Assembly: GCA_900541575.1 (NCBI GenBank)
Contig: UQKO01000002.1
Span: forward strand, 1-64,000
Reading direction: 5' to 3'
Source: an uncultured Prevotella sp.
GTDB lineage: Bacteria > Bacteroidota > Bacteroidia > Bacteroidales > Bacteroidaceae
DNA length: 64,000 nt
This document shows positions 55,288-64,000 of this stretch, in pieces. The notes below the pieces were generated by a model. That model worked only from the letters and a program-made list of their open reading frames with translations, made no database searches and was not told where the DNA came from. The number at the start of each line of letters is the position of its first letter. Positions within the stretch are counted from its first letter, which is position 1. Made by a program: the position numbers and the translations under genes.

Positions 55288-56562
55288 GTGAAAATCAATC
55301 TTCCCTCTTCCAAAAGTTTGAGCAATCGTGCTTTGCTGCTCTGTGCCCTTAGTGGCACCGAAAGCAGCGTGGGACATATGTCCAACTGCGATGATACCTA
55401 CGTGATGTGGCGTGCCTTGACCACTCGTTCTCACGAGGTCGACATAATGGCCGCTGGCACTGCCATGCGTTTCCTCACGGCATTCTTCAGCACTTGCTCC
55501 AACGAAGAACACATCATGACGGGCACTGAGCGTATGCGTCAACGTCCCATTGGCGTACTAGTGGATGCATTGCGCCATCTCGGAGCAGAGATAGAATATA
55601 CAGAGAAAGAAGGATTCCCGCCTCTCTGCATTAAGGGTCATCAACTCTGCGGCGGCGCGCTCTCGCTGCCTGCCAATGTGAGTTCGCAGTATATCTCGGC
55701 CCTACTCATGGTGGCTCCTCAAATGACAGAAGGCCTCTCTCTTACGCTCGAAGGAAACATCATATCGCGCCCCTACATCGATATGACACTGTCAATGATG
55801 CAGGCCTTTGGCGCTGATGCTCGCTGGGTGAGTGAAAACGTGATAAACGTTGCCCCCAAGTGCTATCGCGATGGAGTAATATTCAATGTCGAAAGCGACT
55901 GGAGTGCTGCTTCCTATTGGTATGAAGTGGCTGCTATCTTGCCCTCGAAGCTCCACGGAGAGCCTTTCTCTATCACGCTACCATGGCTTCATGCCAAAAG
56001 TTGGCAGGGAGATAGCGAGGTTCAACGCCTTTTCCAACCGCTTGGCGTAGAGACGGAATTCGATGCCGAACATGAGTGGGCTACCCTCCGTCGCAACGAT
56101 GCCATTGCCTTGCCTGAAGGCGAGACGTATGAGGCGAACCTCGTTGACCAACCCGACTTAGCACAGACACTCGTTGTTACCTGTGCCCTTTTGCGTCGCC
56201 CCTTCCGTTTCACAGGACTCCGTTCGCTGCGCATCAAGGAGACCGACCGCATGGAAGCGCTCCGCAATGAATTAGCCAAATTGGGCGTAGACTTAGGTAT
56301 AGAAGGTGACGAAGCACTCTTCGTTAGCAACTATTCGCCCGATGCACCTCGTTATAATGGAATGCCCATCGCTACCTATCACGACCACCGCATGGCCATG
56401 GCCTTTGCCCCAGCACGCTTGCTCTGCCCCACCTTGCAGATTGCCCATCCCGAAGTAGTGAGCAAGAGTTATCCCAATTTCTGGGAAGAATTCTCCAAGG
56501 TAATCAAACTTGTGGGCATTCCTGGTAGATTTCCCGACACACTAGAAGAGCTAAGCCAATAA
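55288..56562 (+). CDS. aroA: 3-phosphoshikimate 1-carboxyvinyltransferase (EPSP synthase)
   Basis: AroA adds enolpyruvyl to shikimate 3-phosphate in aromatic amino-acid synthesis. The 424-residue protein begins with a GTG codon: MKINLPSSKSLSNRALLLCA, which directly forms the substrate-binding PSSKSLSNRA loop, so the few residues usually before it are missing. GTAMRFLTAF, RPIGVLVDALRHLGA, SSQYISALLM, IKETDRMEALRNEL and YHDHRMAMAFAPA are all present. The short N terminus is likely the natural form. It opens a run of plus-strand genes to the ZnuB-like permease. Confidence 0.94.
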   Translation: MKINLPSSKSLSNRALLLCALSGTESSVGHMSNCDDTYVMWRALTTRSHEVDIMAAGTAMRFLTAFFSTCSNEEHIMTGTERMRQRPIGVLVDALRHLGAEIEYTEKEGFPPLCIKGHQLCGGALSLPANVSSQYISALLMVAPQMTEGLSLTLEGNIISRPYIDMTLSMMQAFGADARWVSENVINVAPKCYRDGVIFNVESDWSAASYWYEVAAILPSKLHGEPFSITLPWLHAKSWQGDSEVQRLFQPLGVETEFDAEHEWATLRRNDAIALPEGETYEANLVDQPDLAQTLVVTCALLRRPFRFTGLRSLRIKETDRMEALRNELAKLGVDLGIEGDEALFVSNYSPDAPRYNGMPIATYHDHRMAMAFAPARLLCPTLQIAHPEVVSKSYPNFWEEFSKVIKLVGIPGRFPDTLEELSQ

Positions 56563-56667
56563 GTCGTCCTTTTCTACTTCCCGAGAAAGATTATACGAAA
56601 GACACTTGCTAGATAGACACTAGCTAGAAAGCACCCCCCTTCCTCTATAACACAGAAACTATTCCCC

Positions 56668-57078
56668 ATGTTTATACTCATTCTCTCGCTCGTAGCGCTT
56701 TGCCTCGTGGCTCTAGTGGCTGGTTGGCTACGTAACCGTTCGCTCCAGCGTAAGCTCCAACGTGGCGAAATAAGCGAAATGCCTACCATACAGAAATCTC
56801 GTCCTGACGGATGCTGCGGGAAACATGCCGTATGCGAAAAGGAGCAACTTATCACTGCTTCTACCCGTCCTATCGAATATTTTGAAGACGAGGAATTGGA
56901 TGCTTATCGAGGACGTGTGAGTGATAGCTATACACCATCCGAAGTAGATGATTTCGAGGAGGTGCTCACCACAATGCGTCCCTCTGAAGTAGCCGACTGG
57001 GTACGTTCATTACAACTGCGTGGTGTGGAACTCCCCGATGAACTGAAAGACGAAGTAATGATGCTTATCGAAGGCTAG
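56668..57078 (+). CDS. Conserved small membrane-anchored protein with CCGKHAVCE motif
   Basis: The 136-residue protein has one N-terminal membrane helix (about 2-22) and a basic stretch. A compact cysteine motif CCGKHAVCEKEQL (about 49-61) follows, which looks like a metal or iron-sulfur ligand set. An acidic C-terminal domain with IEYFEDEELDAYRGR and MRPSEVADWVRSLQLRGVEL closes it. I recognise the last segment as conserved among Bacteroidales proteins that databases sometimes label phospholipase, but nothing here supports that activity. It is located 18 bp upstream of the ZnuB-like gene, perhaps helping metal handling. Confidence 0.75.
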   Translation: MFILILSLVALCLVALVAGWLRNRSLQRKLQRGEISEMPTIQKSRPDGCCGKHAVCEKEQLITASTRPIEYFEDEELDAYRGRVSDSYTPSEVDDFEEVLTTMRPSEVADWVRSLQLRGVELPDELKDEVMMLIEG

Positions 57079-57096
57079 CAAAAGCCCCCTATCCTC

Positions 57097-57906
57097 ATGA
57101 TTCTGCAATACGCTTTTTTCCAAAATGCCCTCTTAGGTGCTTTGCTCGCTTCGATACTCTGCGCCGTGGTAGGCACTTACGTGGTGACTCGCCGCATGGT
57201 CATTGTGGGCGGCGGCATGGCACATGCCTCGCTCGGAGGTGTAGGAGTAGCTGCCTTCTGCGGATTTTCGCCATTGATAGGAGCTGCGGGCTTTGCCGCA
57301 CTCTCTGGCTTTGCCATACTGTGGCTTAGTCGCAACAGACAAGTGCGACAAGATTCGGCCATTGCCATGATATGGACATGGGGCATGGCACTAGGCATTC
57401 TCTTTGCCTATCTCACACCAGGATTCATGTCGGACCTTCCAGCCTACTTATTCGGCGATATTCTAAGCATATCCAGAACAGATTTAGTCGTGTTAGGAGG
57501 AATCACAATCATAGCCGTGGGACTATACTTAATTCTGCGCAGCGCCATTATCAGCGTGGCATGCGATAGCGACTTTGCTCGTACACAAGGGCTCCCCGTA
57601 TCTGCCTTACAATCAGGCATGATGCTACTCACGGCTCTGACCATTGTGGCTTGCCTCCACATGGTGGGCATCGTCATGGTAATATCGCTACTCAGTGTAC
57701 CACAAATGACAGCGGCCATATTTGTGCGTACTTATAATGCGCAACTTTGGCTCTCAGCCCTTTTTGCTTTTATGGGTTGCGTTGCAGGACTTTTCCTTTC
57801 CTTTTATGCCGACGTACCAGGCGGAGCTTCTGTTATCTTAGCAAGTATTTGCATTTATCTGCTCTGCCGTACAATAAAGTATGCCACTAGCAAGTTTATA
57901 TCCTAA
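57097..57906 (+). CDS. Metal ABC transporter permease (ZnuB/ABC-3 family)
   Basis: The 269-residue inner-membrane protein has about eight helices and the ABC-3 hallmarks: RRMVIVGGGMAHASLGGVG near the N terminus, YLFGDILSISRTDL, and LLTALTIVACLHMVGIVMV, followed by LLSVPQMTAAIF. Such permeases import zinc, manganese or iron with a binding protein and ATPase. Neither of those is in this window, so the permease is split from its partners. It follows the CCGKHAVCE protein by 18 bp, which suggests joint expression. Substrate cannot be assigned. Confidence 0.88.
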   Translation: MILQYAFFQNALLGALLASILCAVVGTYVVTRRMVIVGGGMAHASLGGVGVAAFCGFSPLIGAAGFAALSGFAILWLSRNRQVRQDSAIAMIWTWGMALGILFAYLTPGFMSDLPAYLFGDILSISRTDLVVLGGITIIAVGLYLILRSAIISVACDSDFARTQGLPVSALQSGMMLLTALTIVACLHMVGIVMVISLLSVPQMTAAIFVRTYNAQLWLSALFAFMGCVAGLFLSFYADVPGGASVILASICIYLLCRTIKYATSKFIS

Positions 57907-58042
57907 GTTGAGAGGAATTCATAGAAGGGAAGATTTATGTTAATCAACAAGGATACATTCTAAAATCCATCCCACATTCCTATTTTACCACTTAGGTTAT
58001 CCTATTCATAAAGTTTTTTCACTCAGACAATATCTAACGAAC

Positions 58043-60988
58043 TTGAAACGCTCTCGCAACATATTCCACGCATGTCTAGTCATCGTGCTCACGATGGCCG
58101 TTGTATCGTGTTCCACGAAGAAGAATACGGCCGCATCGCGTTTCTGGCAATCGTTCACTGCTCACTACAATATCTACTTCAATGGATCGCAAGCCTACGA
58201 AGAGGGAGAAAAAGCAAAGCTGAGCGCACATAAAGACAACTTCACGGAACTGCTACCCGTGTTTCTCGTAGGCGTTGAAAGCTCGCGCACCACGGGAAAA
58301 TCTAATTTTGAAACAGCCATTACGAAATGTCAGAAAGCGATTTCGCTTCATAGCATCAAACGCCGTCCATTGGTGAGCGCTAATAAGCGTAAGAGCCCTA
58401 AGACGAAAGCTTATCTACAACGCAAGGAATTCAACCCCTTCCTCAAAAAAGCATGGCTCATGATGGGACGTGCACAATTTGAAAAAGGCGATTTCTTTGA
58501 AGCCGCAGCAACCTTCTCTTACATCACGCGTCTCTATGCAGCTGAGCCGACCGTAGCTTCAGAAGCACGCCAGTGGATGGCACGCTGCTACGTGCAGGAG
58601 AAGTGGTACTACGATGCCGAGGATGCCCTCAAGCGCGTACGCACAGATTCCGTGACGAAGCAAACACTTCGCGAAGCTGATGCCACTCAGGCAGCGTTGC
58701 TCATCGGACAAGAACGCTTTAAAGAGGCCGTCCCTTATCTTGAACGAGCGGCGCGTCAAGCAAAAGGCAACTTCCGGCAGGCACGTCTTTACTACCTATT
58801 AGGCCAGATTCAGCGTCATTTAGGCAACGACCTAGCGGCCTATAAGTCTCTTCAATCATGCATCCGTAAGAGTCCACCCTATGAGCTAGCATTCAATGCC
58901 CGCATCCTCCAAACGGAAGTATTGGCAGCCAAACAGAGTTCACGCAAATCGATGATCTCGAAGCTTCAACGCATGGCGCGCGCTAATGTAAACAAGGAAT
59001 ACCTCGACCAAGTATACTACGCACTAGGCAACATCTACCTAGCTCAACGCGACACTGCATCTGCCGTGTCGGCCTACGAGAAAGGACGCGCTAAGAGCAC
59101 ACGCAATGGTATAGAAAAAGGTGTGTTATTGCTCCGCCTAGGCGAAGTCTATTGGGATCGCCACCAATTCGATAAAGCACAGGGTTGCTATACGGAGGCG
59201 ATTGGCCTCGTGGATAAGAATCGCCCCGATTATGAAGAAATCATGCATCGTTCACGTGTGCTTGACAAACTCGTGCCATACACCTCGGCCGTATACCTAC
59301 AAGATAGTCTACAAGCGTTGGCCCGCATGAGCGTAGCCGACCGAAATGCGGCCATTGATCGCGTTATAACTGCATTGAAAAAGAAGGAGGAAGAAGAGCG
59401 CAAAGCGCGCCGTGACTCAGCAGCTCAGGCGCGAGCCGACGAAAATGCACAGAATGGAGGCGGCTCATCAGCCAATGGTTCATCTTCCAATGGAAACAAT
59501 AGTGCACAACAAAATGCTTCTGTGGGAGGCAATAAGGAGTGGTATTTTTACAATCCAATGATTGTGGCACAAGGTAAGCAAGACTTCATGAAGCGTTGGG
59601 GTAAACGCAAGAATGCCGACAATTGGCGGCGTTCAAACCTCACTGTGGTGAGCATGGAGGGACACGAGGGTTTCGACTATGAGGCCGATGACTCTATACG
59701 TGCCGCAGAGAAAGCTCAAGCCGACACTGAAAGCACCGACACGCTCTCTGCTGCCACCGACTCGCTGCAAAGTAACCCTCACCAACGCGAATATTATCTA
59801 GCCCAAATTCCGTTCTCGGCAGAGGCCAAGGAAGCTTCCGACAATATTATAAAGGATGGTCTCTACAACGCGGGTATCATCGAGAAAGACGACCTTGAAG
59901 ACTTTCCCCTCGCTGCTGCTACGCTAGAAAGGCTCACCACGCAGTATACCGACTATGAGAACATGGCGGATGCTTACTACCAACTATTCTTGCTCTACTT
60001 TCGCTGGGGACGCACGGAACGAGCACAGCAAATGCGCCAACACATGGCGCAACTCTATCCCAACGATGAGCGTACAAAGGTGATTACAGACCCGAACTTC
60101 GAATTTAAAGCTCGCTTTGGTAAGGCTATTGAAGACTCGCTCTACGCAGCCACCTACCAGGCTTACCGCCAGCGCAATCTCGAAATGGTGGGAAACAACT
60201 TCGACATCTCTACAAAGGAATATCCCGCTGGAGCCAACCGTCCCAAGTTTATCTTCGTCCACGCTCTGTCTCGTCTCGGGACAGCACCCGCGAGAGAGGT
60301 GTCTGAGGAACTACGTCAGTTGGTGAAAGATTTCCCCGAAAGCGATGTCAGCCCCCTCGCAGGAATGATTGTAAAGGGCCTTGAAGCAGGACGGAAGCCA
60401 GGCACAGGAACTTTCGATCTCGGATCGCTTTGGGATCGTCGCACTGCTGAAGCTACAACAGCCGAACAACAGACACAGGCAAAACGCTTTTCCCCCGATC
60501 GGAATGCGCCCTTCCTTTTCGTTCTAGCCTATCCCACCGATTCGGTGGACAATAACAAACTGCTCTACGAAATGGCGCAATTCAACTTCTCTTCATTCGT
60601 TGTCCGTGGTTTCGACATGTCCATCGTGCAGAACGATGGTTTGAGCCAATTTCGCATAGCGGGTTTTTCTTCTTACGATGAAGCTCATGCTTATGCTCAA
60701 CGAGTGTTTAAAAACAAGCAACTGCGACCATTCCTCGACCATTCACGCATACTGCTCATCTCGAAAGAGAACCTCGACCTACTCGGCTCTGTATTTAGCT
60801 TCAACGACTATCAGGCCTTCTTCGATCGTACCTTTGTTCCGCTTCGCTTGCCTGCCAATGTTCCTATTGAGACAGCACCCATCGAACAACATTACGAAGA
60901 TGAGTATACACCCGAAGAACTTGAGCGCATCAACAGCAGTCAGGGCACCGACAATAACGGATCCGATGATGATGGAGAATGGTACTAA
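58043..60988 (+). CDS. porW: PorW/SprE-like type IX secretion lipoprotein with TPR repeats
   Basis: The 981-residue protein starts at a TTG codon (KRSRNIFHACLVIVLTMAVV) and has a lipobox VVSC with Cys23. The sequence RFWQSFTAHYNIYFNGSQAY after it is the SprE/PorW hallmark. Many TPR-type helices follow (about 120-420). A Lys/Glu/Ala coiled stretch and a Ser/Asn-rich linker come at about 450-500, then further helical repeats and a conserved C-terminal domain (FSFNDYQAFFDRTFVP). PorW links the trans-envelope core to the attachment complex of type IX secretion. It completes the aroA-ZnuB-PorW order known from Bacteroidales. Confidence 0.9.
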   Translation: MKRSRNIFHACLVIVLTMAVVSCSTKKNTAASRFWQSFTAHYNIYFNGSQAYEEGEKAKLSAHKDNFTELLPVFLVGVESSRTTGKSNFETAITKCQKAISLHSIKRRPLVSANKRKSPKTKAYLQRKEFNPFLKKAWLMMGRAQFEKGDFFEAAATFSYITRLYAAEPTVASEARQWMARCYVQEKWYYDAEDALKRVRTDSVTKQTLREADATQAALLIGQERFKEAVPYLERAARQAKGNFRQARLYYLLGQIQRHLGNDLAAYKSLQSCIRKSPPYELAFNARILQTEVLAAKQSSRKSMISKLQRMARANVNKEYLDQVYYALGNIYLAQRDTASAVSAYEKGRAKSTRNGIEKGVLLLRLGEVYWDRHQFDKAQGCYTEAIGLVDKNRPDYEEIMHRSRVLDKLVPYTSAVYLQDSLQALARMSVADRNAAIDRVITALKKKEEEERKARRDSAAQARADENAQNGGGSSANGSSSNGNNSAQQNASVGGNKEWYFYNPMIVAQGKQDFMKRWGKRKNADNWRRSNLTVVSMEGHEGFDYEADDSIRAAEKAQADTESTDTLSAATDSLQSNPHQREYYLAQIPFSAEAKEASDNIIKDGLYNAGIIEKDDLEDFPLAAATLERLTTQYTDYENMADAYYQLFLLYFRWGRTERAQQMRQHMAQLYPNDERTKVITDPNFEFKARFGKAIEDSLYAATYQAYRQRNLEMVGNNFDISTKEYPAGANRPKFIFVHALSRLGTAPAREVSEELRQLVKDFPESDVSPLAGMIVKGLEAGRKPGTGTFDLGSLWDRRTAEATTAEQQTQAKRFSPDRNAPFLFVLAYPTDSVDNNKLLYEMAQFNFSSFVVRGFDMSIVQNDGLSQFRIAGFSSYDEAHAYAQRVFKNKQLRPFLDHSRILLISKENLDLLGSVFSFNDYQAFFDRTFVPLRLPANVPIETAPIEQHYEDEYTPEELERINSSQGTDNNGSDDDGEWY

Positions 60989-61114
60989 TCCTATCATTCT
61001 TTACATGGAAGCCAGAGAAGCCCCATTGCTCTAAAAGAGATGCATTAAGTTTTTCATGCCTAAAGAAAATCTATTTAGCATCGCAAGAAGATTTCTCTAC
61101 TGCAAACATCTAAC

Positions 61115-61174
61115 AAAGCGGTTCATGCAATAAGTAAGTTTCACATGGCTTACATTGTTGCATGAACCGCTTTT
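61115..61174. terminator. Terminator between porW and the CDF gene
   Basis: AAAGCGGTTCATGCAA (61115-61130) pairs with TTGCATGAACCGCTTT (61158-61173), with an inner hairpin, and is followed by a T-rich stretch. The A run on the other side allows use from both strands. Confidence 0.8.
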
Positions 61175-61227
61175 ACAATACACACTATATATGTGTACCT
61201 CACTTGTTCGTACGAGTTTTTAGCTAT

Positions 61228-62127
61228 CTATTCCTCTATTGGCTCCACATGCGTAGTAATAATCGTCTGTTTGCCGAAGTGCTGACGTAGGCGATTTTCG
61301 ATGCTTCGCGTAGCATTATGCGCATCCATCAATGAAGTATCTCCGTCCATGCGGAAGTGTACATCGATAGCTCGGTTATTGCCAATGCGGCGAGTTCGCA
61401 AGTTATGAGGCTTCGACACGCCAGGTTCAGCAAGAATACTTTCTATAATGAAGCGTTCCTCATCCTCAGGCAGCGATTTCTCTAGTAATTCTTGAATGCT
61501 AGGAATAAAGAGTTTCAGCGATACACGAATAATAAATACACTCACCACCACAGCGGCAATCGGATCGAGCACACGCCAATTGGGACCCAGCAGAATAGCC
61601 CCACCTATGCCTATGGCCGTACCGATGCTTGAGAGCGCATCACTGCGATGATGCCATGCATTAGCGATGACCGCAGGAGAATCTACTTGACGACCTACGC
61701 GGGTAGTCCACTGATAAAGGAATTCCTTAGAAACAATCGACACGAGGGCAGCGACAAGAGCCACCACGCCAGGCTGCTCAATAGTGTGACCAGTGCAGAC
61801 ACTAAATATCTTAGTTGCGCTCGACCAAAGAATACCAATGCCTACAACGCAGAGCATAAGGCCGATAAGGGTAGAGGCAAGCGTTTCGTACTTACCGTGT
61901 CCAAAATCGTGGTCGGTATCGCAAGGCTTAGAAGAGATGCGCACAAAGAGTATTACAACAACGTCGGTAATAAAGTCGGAGAGAGAATGCACAGCATCGG
62001 CAATCATTGCTGAACTTCCACCGAAAATACCTGCTACAAACTTGAACACAAGGAGCAGAAAATTTACAAAACTACCCCATAATGTGACGCAAAATATCTC
62101 ACGCTCACGTTTTTTACTAGATTCCAT
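61228..62127 (-). CDS. Cation diffusion facilitator family transporter
   Basis: The 299-residue inner-membrane transporter exports divalent metals in exchange for protons. It has six helices with paired HxxxD metal sites in TM2 (His47/Asp51 in AVHSLSDF) and TM5 (His159/Asp163 in HHRSDALSS). DFGHGKYETLASTL and a cytosolic C-terminal domain ending in TTHVEPIEE follow. The HxxxD pairs fit zinc-type specificity. Together with the ABC-3 permease it gives the region two metal transport genes. It is transcribed alone or after the epimerase-like gene (gap 108 bp with a hairpin). Confidence 0.92.
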   Translation of the reverse strand: MESSKKREREIFCVTLWGSFVNFLLLVFKFVAGIFGGSSAMIADAVHSLSDFITDVVVILFVRISSKPCDTDHDFGHGKYETLASTLIGLMLCVVGIGILWSSATKIFSVCTGHTIEQPGVVALVAALVSIVSKEFLYQWTTRVGRQVDSPAVIANAWHHRSDALSSIGTAIGIGGAILLGPNWRVLDPIAAVVVSVFIIRVSLKLFIPSIQELLEKSLPEDEERFIIESILAEPGVSKPHNLRTRRIGNNRAIDVHFRMDGDTSLMDAHNATRSIENRLRQHFGKQTIITTHVEPIEE

Positions 62128-62148
62128 TTCTTATTTTATTATATAGAG

Positions 62149-62179
62149 ACGCACCTGTACTAGTTCATACAGGTGCGTT
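62149..62179. terminator. Hairpin between the epimerase-like gene and the CDF gene
   Basis: ACGCACCTGTA (62150-62160) pairs with TACAGGTGCGT (62169-62179) around an 8-nt loop. The T tract is weak on either strand. Confidence 0.55.
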
Positions 62180-62235
62180 TATATGTATCATTGATTCGTC
62201 ACAACAATAAATTTACAAAAATCTAGCATACCAAT

Positions 62236-63108
62236 CTAGTATACTTCCACAGAGTAGTAGCCTTCCCAGTTTTCGCCCTCATGGACACACTGGATATAAG
62301 GACGCTCTTCCACAGTACCCGTGAAGCCCTGGTGATCACAAAGGCCATACCAAGGTTCGCAGCAGACAAAGGGCGTATGCACCCCCTTCGGACTCCAGAA
62401 AAGCCATACGGGAGCGGAACTTTCCACACGGGCAATAGCCTGCTTGTTGCGATTTAGCACACGAACGGCGCTAACTTGATGCTCATCGAAGATAAGCGCT
62501 TCGTGGCTAAAAGTTTCGACCGAAAGAGGCACGAGGCCATCTACCTCAGCGGGAACGGGGAATTTTTCATCCTCCAAGCACCCTTGTTCGCCTGCACGCA
62601 ACACGTACTTTGCATCTCCCTCTAAATCTAGATAGCCATCCACGGCATTCGCCTCACTCCAATCTGGAAGGGCTATGGCAGGGTGTCCACCGAGTTGGAA
62701 CCACAAATCGCAAGCACTAAGATTGTCTACGTGGAAATTGGCGCATAGTTTGCGTCCCTCTAAGCGGTAGGTCACCTTCAAGCGGAAGGCAAAGGGAAAA
62801 ATCGCAAACGACCCCACTGTGCTGAATATTTGTAAACTTACGTAGTCATGGCCTTTCTCGGCTACACTCCATTCGGCACGACGCACAACACCATGCTTGG
62901 GGATGGAGATTTCTTGACCAGCAATGCGGCAAGTGCCATTCCACATTCCGCCCACAATGGGAAAAAGTATAGGCGAACGTCCGCGCCACCAACGTTCATC
63001 ACCTTGCCACAGATATTCACGTCCCGTGGCCACATCCGTAATATTTTGAACCTCTGCGCCTAGAGTACTTATCACCACGCGCAGTTCGTTGTTGCTTATG
63101 GTTATCAT
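62236..63108 (-). CDS. Aldose 1-epimerase family protein (LacX/YeaD-like)
   Basis: The 290-residue cytosolic protein has the galactose-mutarotase fold: LGAEVQNITDVATGREYLW, RSPILFPIVGGMWNG and a catalytic-region IPKHGVVRRAEW with the first His. WFQLGGHPAIAL contains the second His, and WSPKGVHTPFVCCEPW provides the late Glu region. It interconverts anomers of a hexose or a hexose-6-phosphate; substrate not certain. It sits between sufB and the CDF gene without close operon spacing. Confidence 0.88.
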   Translation of the reverse strand: MITISNNELRVVISTLGAEVQNITDVATGREYLWQGDERWWRGRSPILFPIVGGMWNGTCRIAGQEISIPKHGVVRRAEWSVAEKGHDYVSLQIFSTVGSFAIFPFAFRLKVTYRLEGRKLCANFHVDNLSACDLWFQLGGHPAIALPDWSEANAVDGYLDLEGDAKYVLRAGEQGCLEDEKFPVPAEVDGLVPLSVETFSHEALIFDEHQVSAVRVLNRNKQAIARVESSAPVWLFWSPKGVHTPFVCCEPWYGLCDHQGFTGTVEERPYIQCVHEGENWEGYYSVEVY

Positions 63109-63262
63109 GTTTTGTATATATAGGAGTTAATAGGTTGAAAAGTCAAACGAAATCGATACGTAAGCGGATTGTCTTTTTATATAGAACCATGGACATACGG
63201 ATGTCCATTGAAAAATAGCTACTTGCTAGCTGGTTCGTTATCGTGCTAAATACATTATACTA

Positions 63263-64000
63263 CTATCCCACACTTCCCTCGAGCGATACGCTGAGGAGTT
63301 TCGTGGCTTCCACGGCAAACTCCATGGGGAGTTTGTTGATGACTTCCTTGGCATAGCCTCCCACAATGAGCGACACGGCATCTTCGGTGGGTATACCTCG
63401 TTGATTGCAATAGAGAAGTTGGTCTTCCGATATTTTTGAAGTGGTAGCTTCATGCTCCACGGTAGCATCAGGGTTGGCCACATCAATATATGGGAAAGTA
63501 TGTGCACCACATTCTGAGCCTAGCAGCAAAGAGTCGCATGAAGAATAGTTGCGAGCACCAGCAGCCTTTGAGCCCACCTTGACGAGCCCACGGTACGAAT
63601 TCTGACTTTTTCCCGCCGAGATACCCTTGGAAATAATCGTACTGCGCGTGTTGCGCCCGATATGAATCATCTTGGTGCCCGTATCGGCTTCTTGATGATT
63701 GTTGGTCACAGCCACGGAGTAGAATTCAGCCTGTGAATTGTCGCCCATGAGCACGCATGAAGGATACTTCCATGTGATGGCAGACCCTGTCTCTACCTGC
63801 GTCCACGAGAGTTTGGAGTTAGCACCGCGCAGTTGGCCTCGTTTTGTCACGAGATTGTATACGCCGCCTCGGCCGTTCTTGTCGCCAGGATACCAATTTT
63901 GCACAGTAGAGTACTTTACCTCTGCATCTTCATTGACCACAATTTCTACAATGGCAGCATGAAGTTGATTTTCATCGCGCATCGGTGCAGTACATCCTTC
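63263..64000 (-). CDS. sufB: Fe-S cluster assembly scaffold SufB (5' part lies beyond the window)
   Basis: The visible 245 residues run from [20 protein letters not shown] to the C terminus [17 protein letters not shown]. The SUF core motifs [41 protein letters not shown] and [17 protein letters not shown] are intact. The reading frame continues past base 64000. SufB, with SufC and SufD, builds iron-sulfur clusters. Downstream on this strand the next gene is the epimerase-like protein, not sufC, which is unusual; sufC and sufD must be elsewhere. Confidence 0.95.
   Translation of the reverse strand, partial: EGCTAPMRDENQLHAAIVEIVVNEDAEVKYSTVQNWYPGDKNGRGGVYNLVTKRGQLRGANSKLSWTQVETGSAITWKYPSCVLMGDNSQAEFYSVAVTNNHQEADTGTKMIHIGRNTRSTIISKGISAGKSQNSYRGLVKVGSKAAGARNYSSCDSLLLGSECGAHTFPYIDVANPDATVEHEATTSKISEDQLLYCNQRGIPTEDAVSLIVGGYAKEVINKLPMEFAVEATKLLSVSLEGSVG

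Overview
The window looks like a chromosomal segment of a Bacteroidales bacterium, most likely a Prevotella-type member of Prevotellaceae. The evidence is the recurrent Bacteroidetes promoter signature (TAnnTTTG, often with a TTG/TTTG box 19-21 bp upstream), type IX secretion components (PorZ-like, PorW/SprE-like), Bacteroidetes lipoprotein and barrel families (DUF6242-like, DUF6089-like), and gene orders typical of the group. GC content is moderate and most DNA is protein coding. Species cannot be named from this alone.

Layout. 1-692 holds one copy of a dispersed repeat and the promoters of a secreted double-SGNH esterase-like protein (693-3320). 3414-11288 is a minus-strand block: HD hydrolase, argH, bamA, uppS, a DUF6089-like barrel and a DUF6242-like lipoprotein. 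11444-19079 is ion homeostasis and amino-acid synthesis: two CPA2 antiporters, a 249-bp MITE-like element, asd and trkA. 19150-28355 is envelope-polysaccharide biosynthesis: a UDP-sugar dehydrogenase, an anSME-type radical SAM enzyme, a plus-strand glycosyltransferase operon (GT11, GT8, GT2-kinase fusion, GT2/GT92-like), then a convergent minus-strand GT2 gene and a frameshifted glycosyltransferase-like gene. 28484-33440 is the rimP-nusA-infB operon with a possible attenuator in its leader. 33633-37116 holds an SRPBCC protein, a cyclophilin, a GT2 enzyme and a solitary cysD.

37291-40440 is the accessory part: four tRNAs (Gly-Leu-Gly-Leu), a decayed tail tape-measure fragment, tRNA-Leu(UAG), a truncated tyrosine recombinase, a DUF5053-like gene, a phage morphogenesis-like frame broken by one amber codon, and a small membrane protein whose frame changes at a canonical A AAA AAG heptamer. 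40624-63108 returns to core genes: HU, PorZ-like, rdgB, yitT, leuS, pepT, fhs, glyQS, an FKBP-like lipoprotein, aroA, a conserved small Cys protein, a ZnuB-like permease, PorW, a CDF transporter and an aldose-epimerase-like protein. The window ends inside sufB.

The most unusual material is non-coding. One modular dispersed repeat family (1-347, 26426-26545, 48757-49095) contains tandem arrays with unrelated unit sequences that share a 22-bp period and an internal dyad. A second family is a REP-like palindrome built on GACGCGTC (21812-21893, 33473-33608, 49255-49330). The other notable signals are the MITE-like element, long intergenic hairpins, a probable leaderless promoter at 22003, and the prophage remnant with in-frame TAG codons and a candidate -1 frameshift site.
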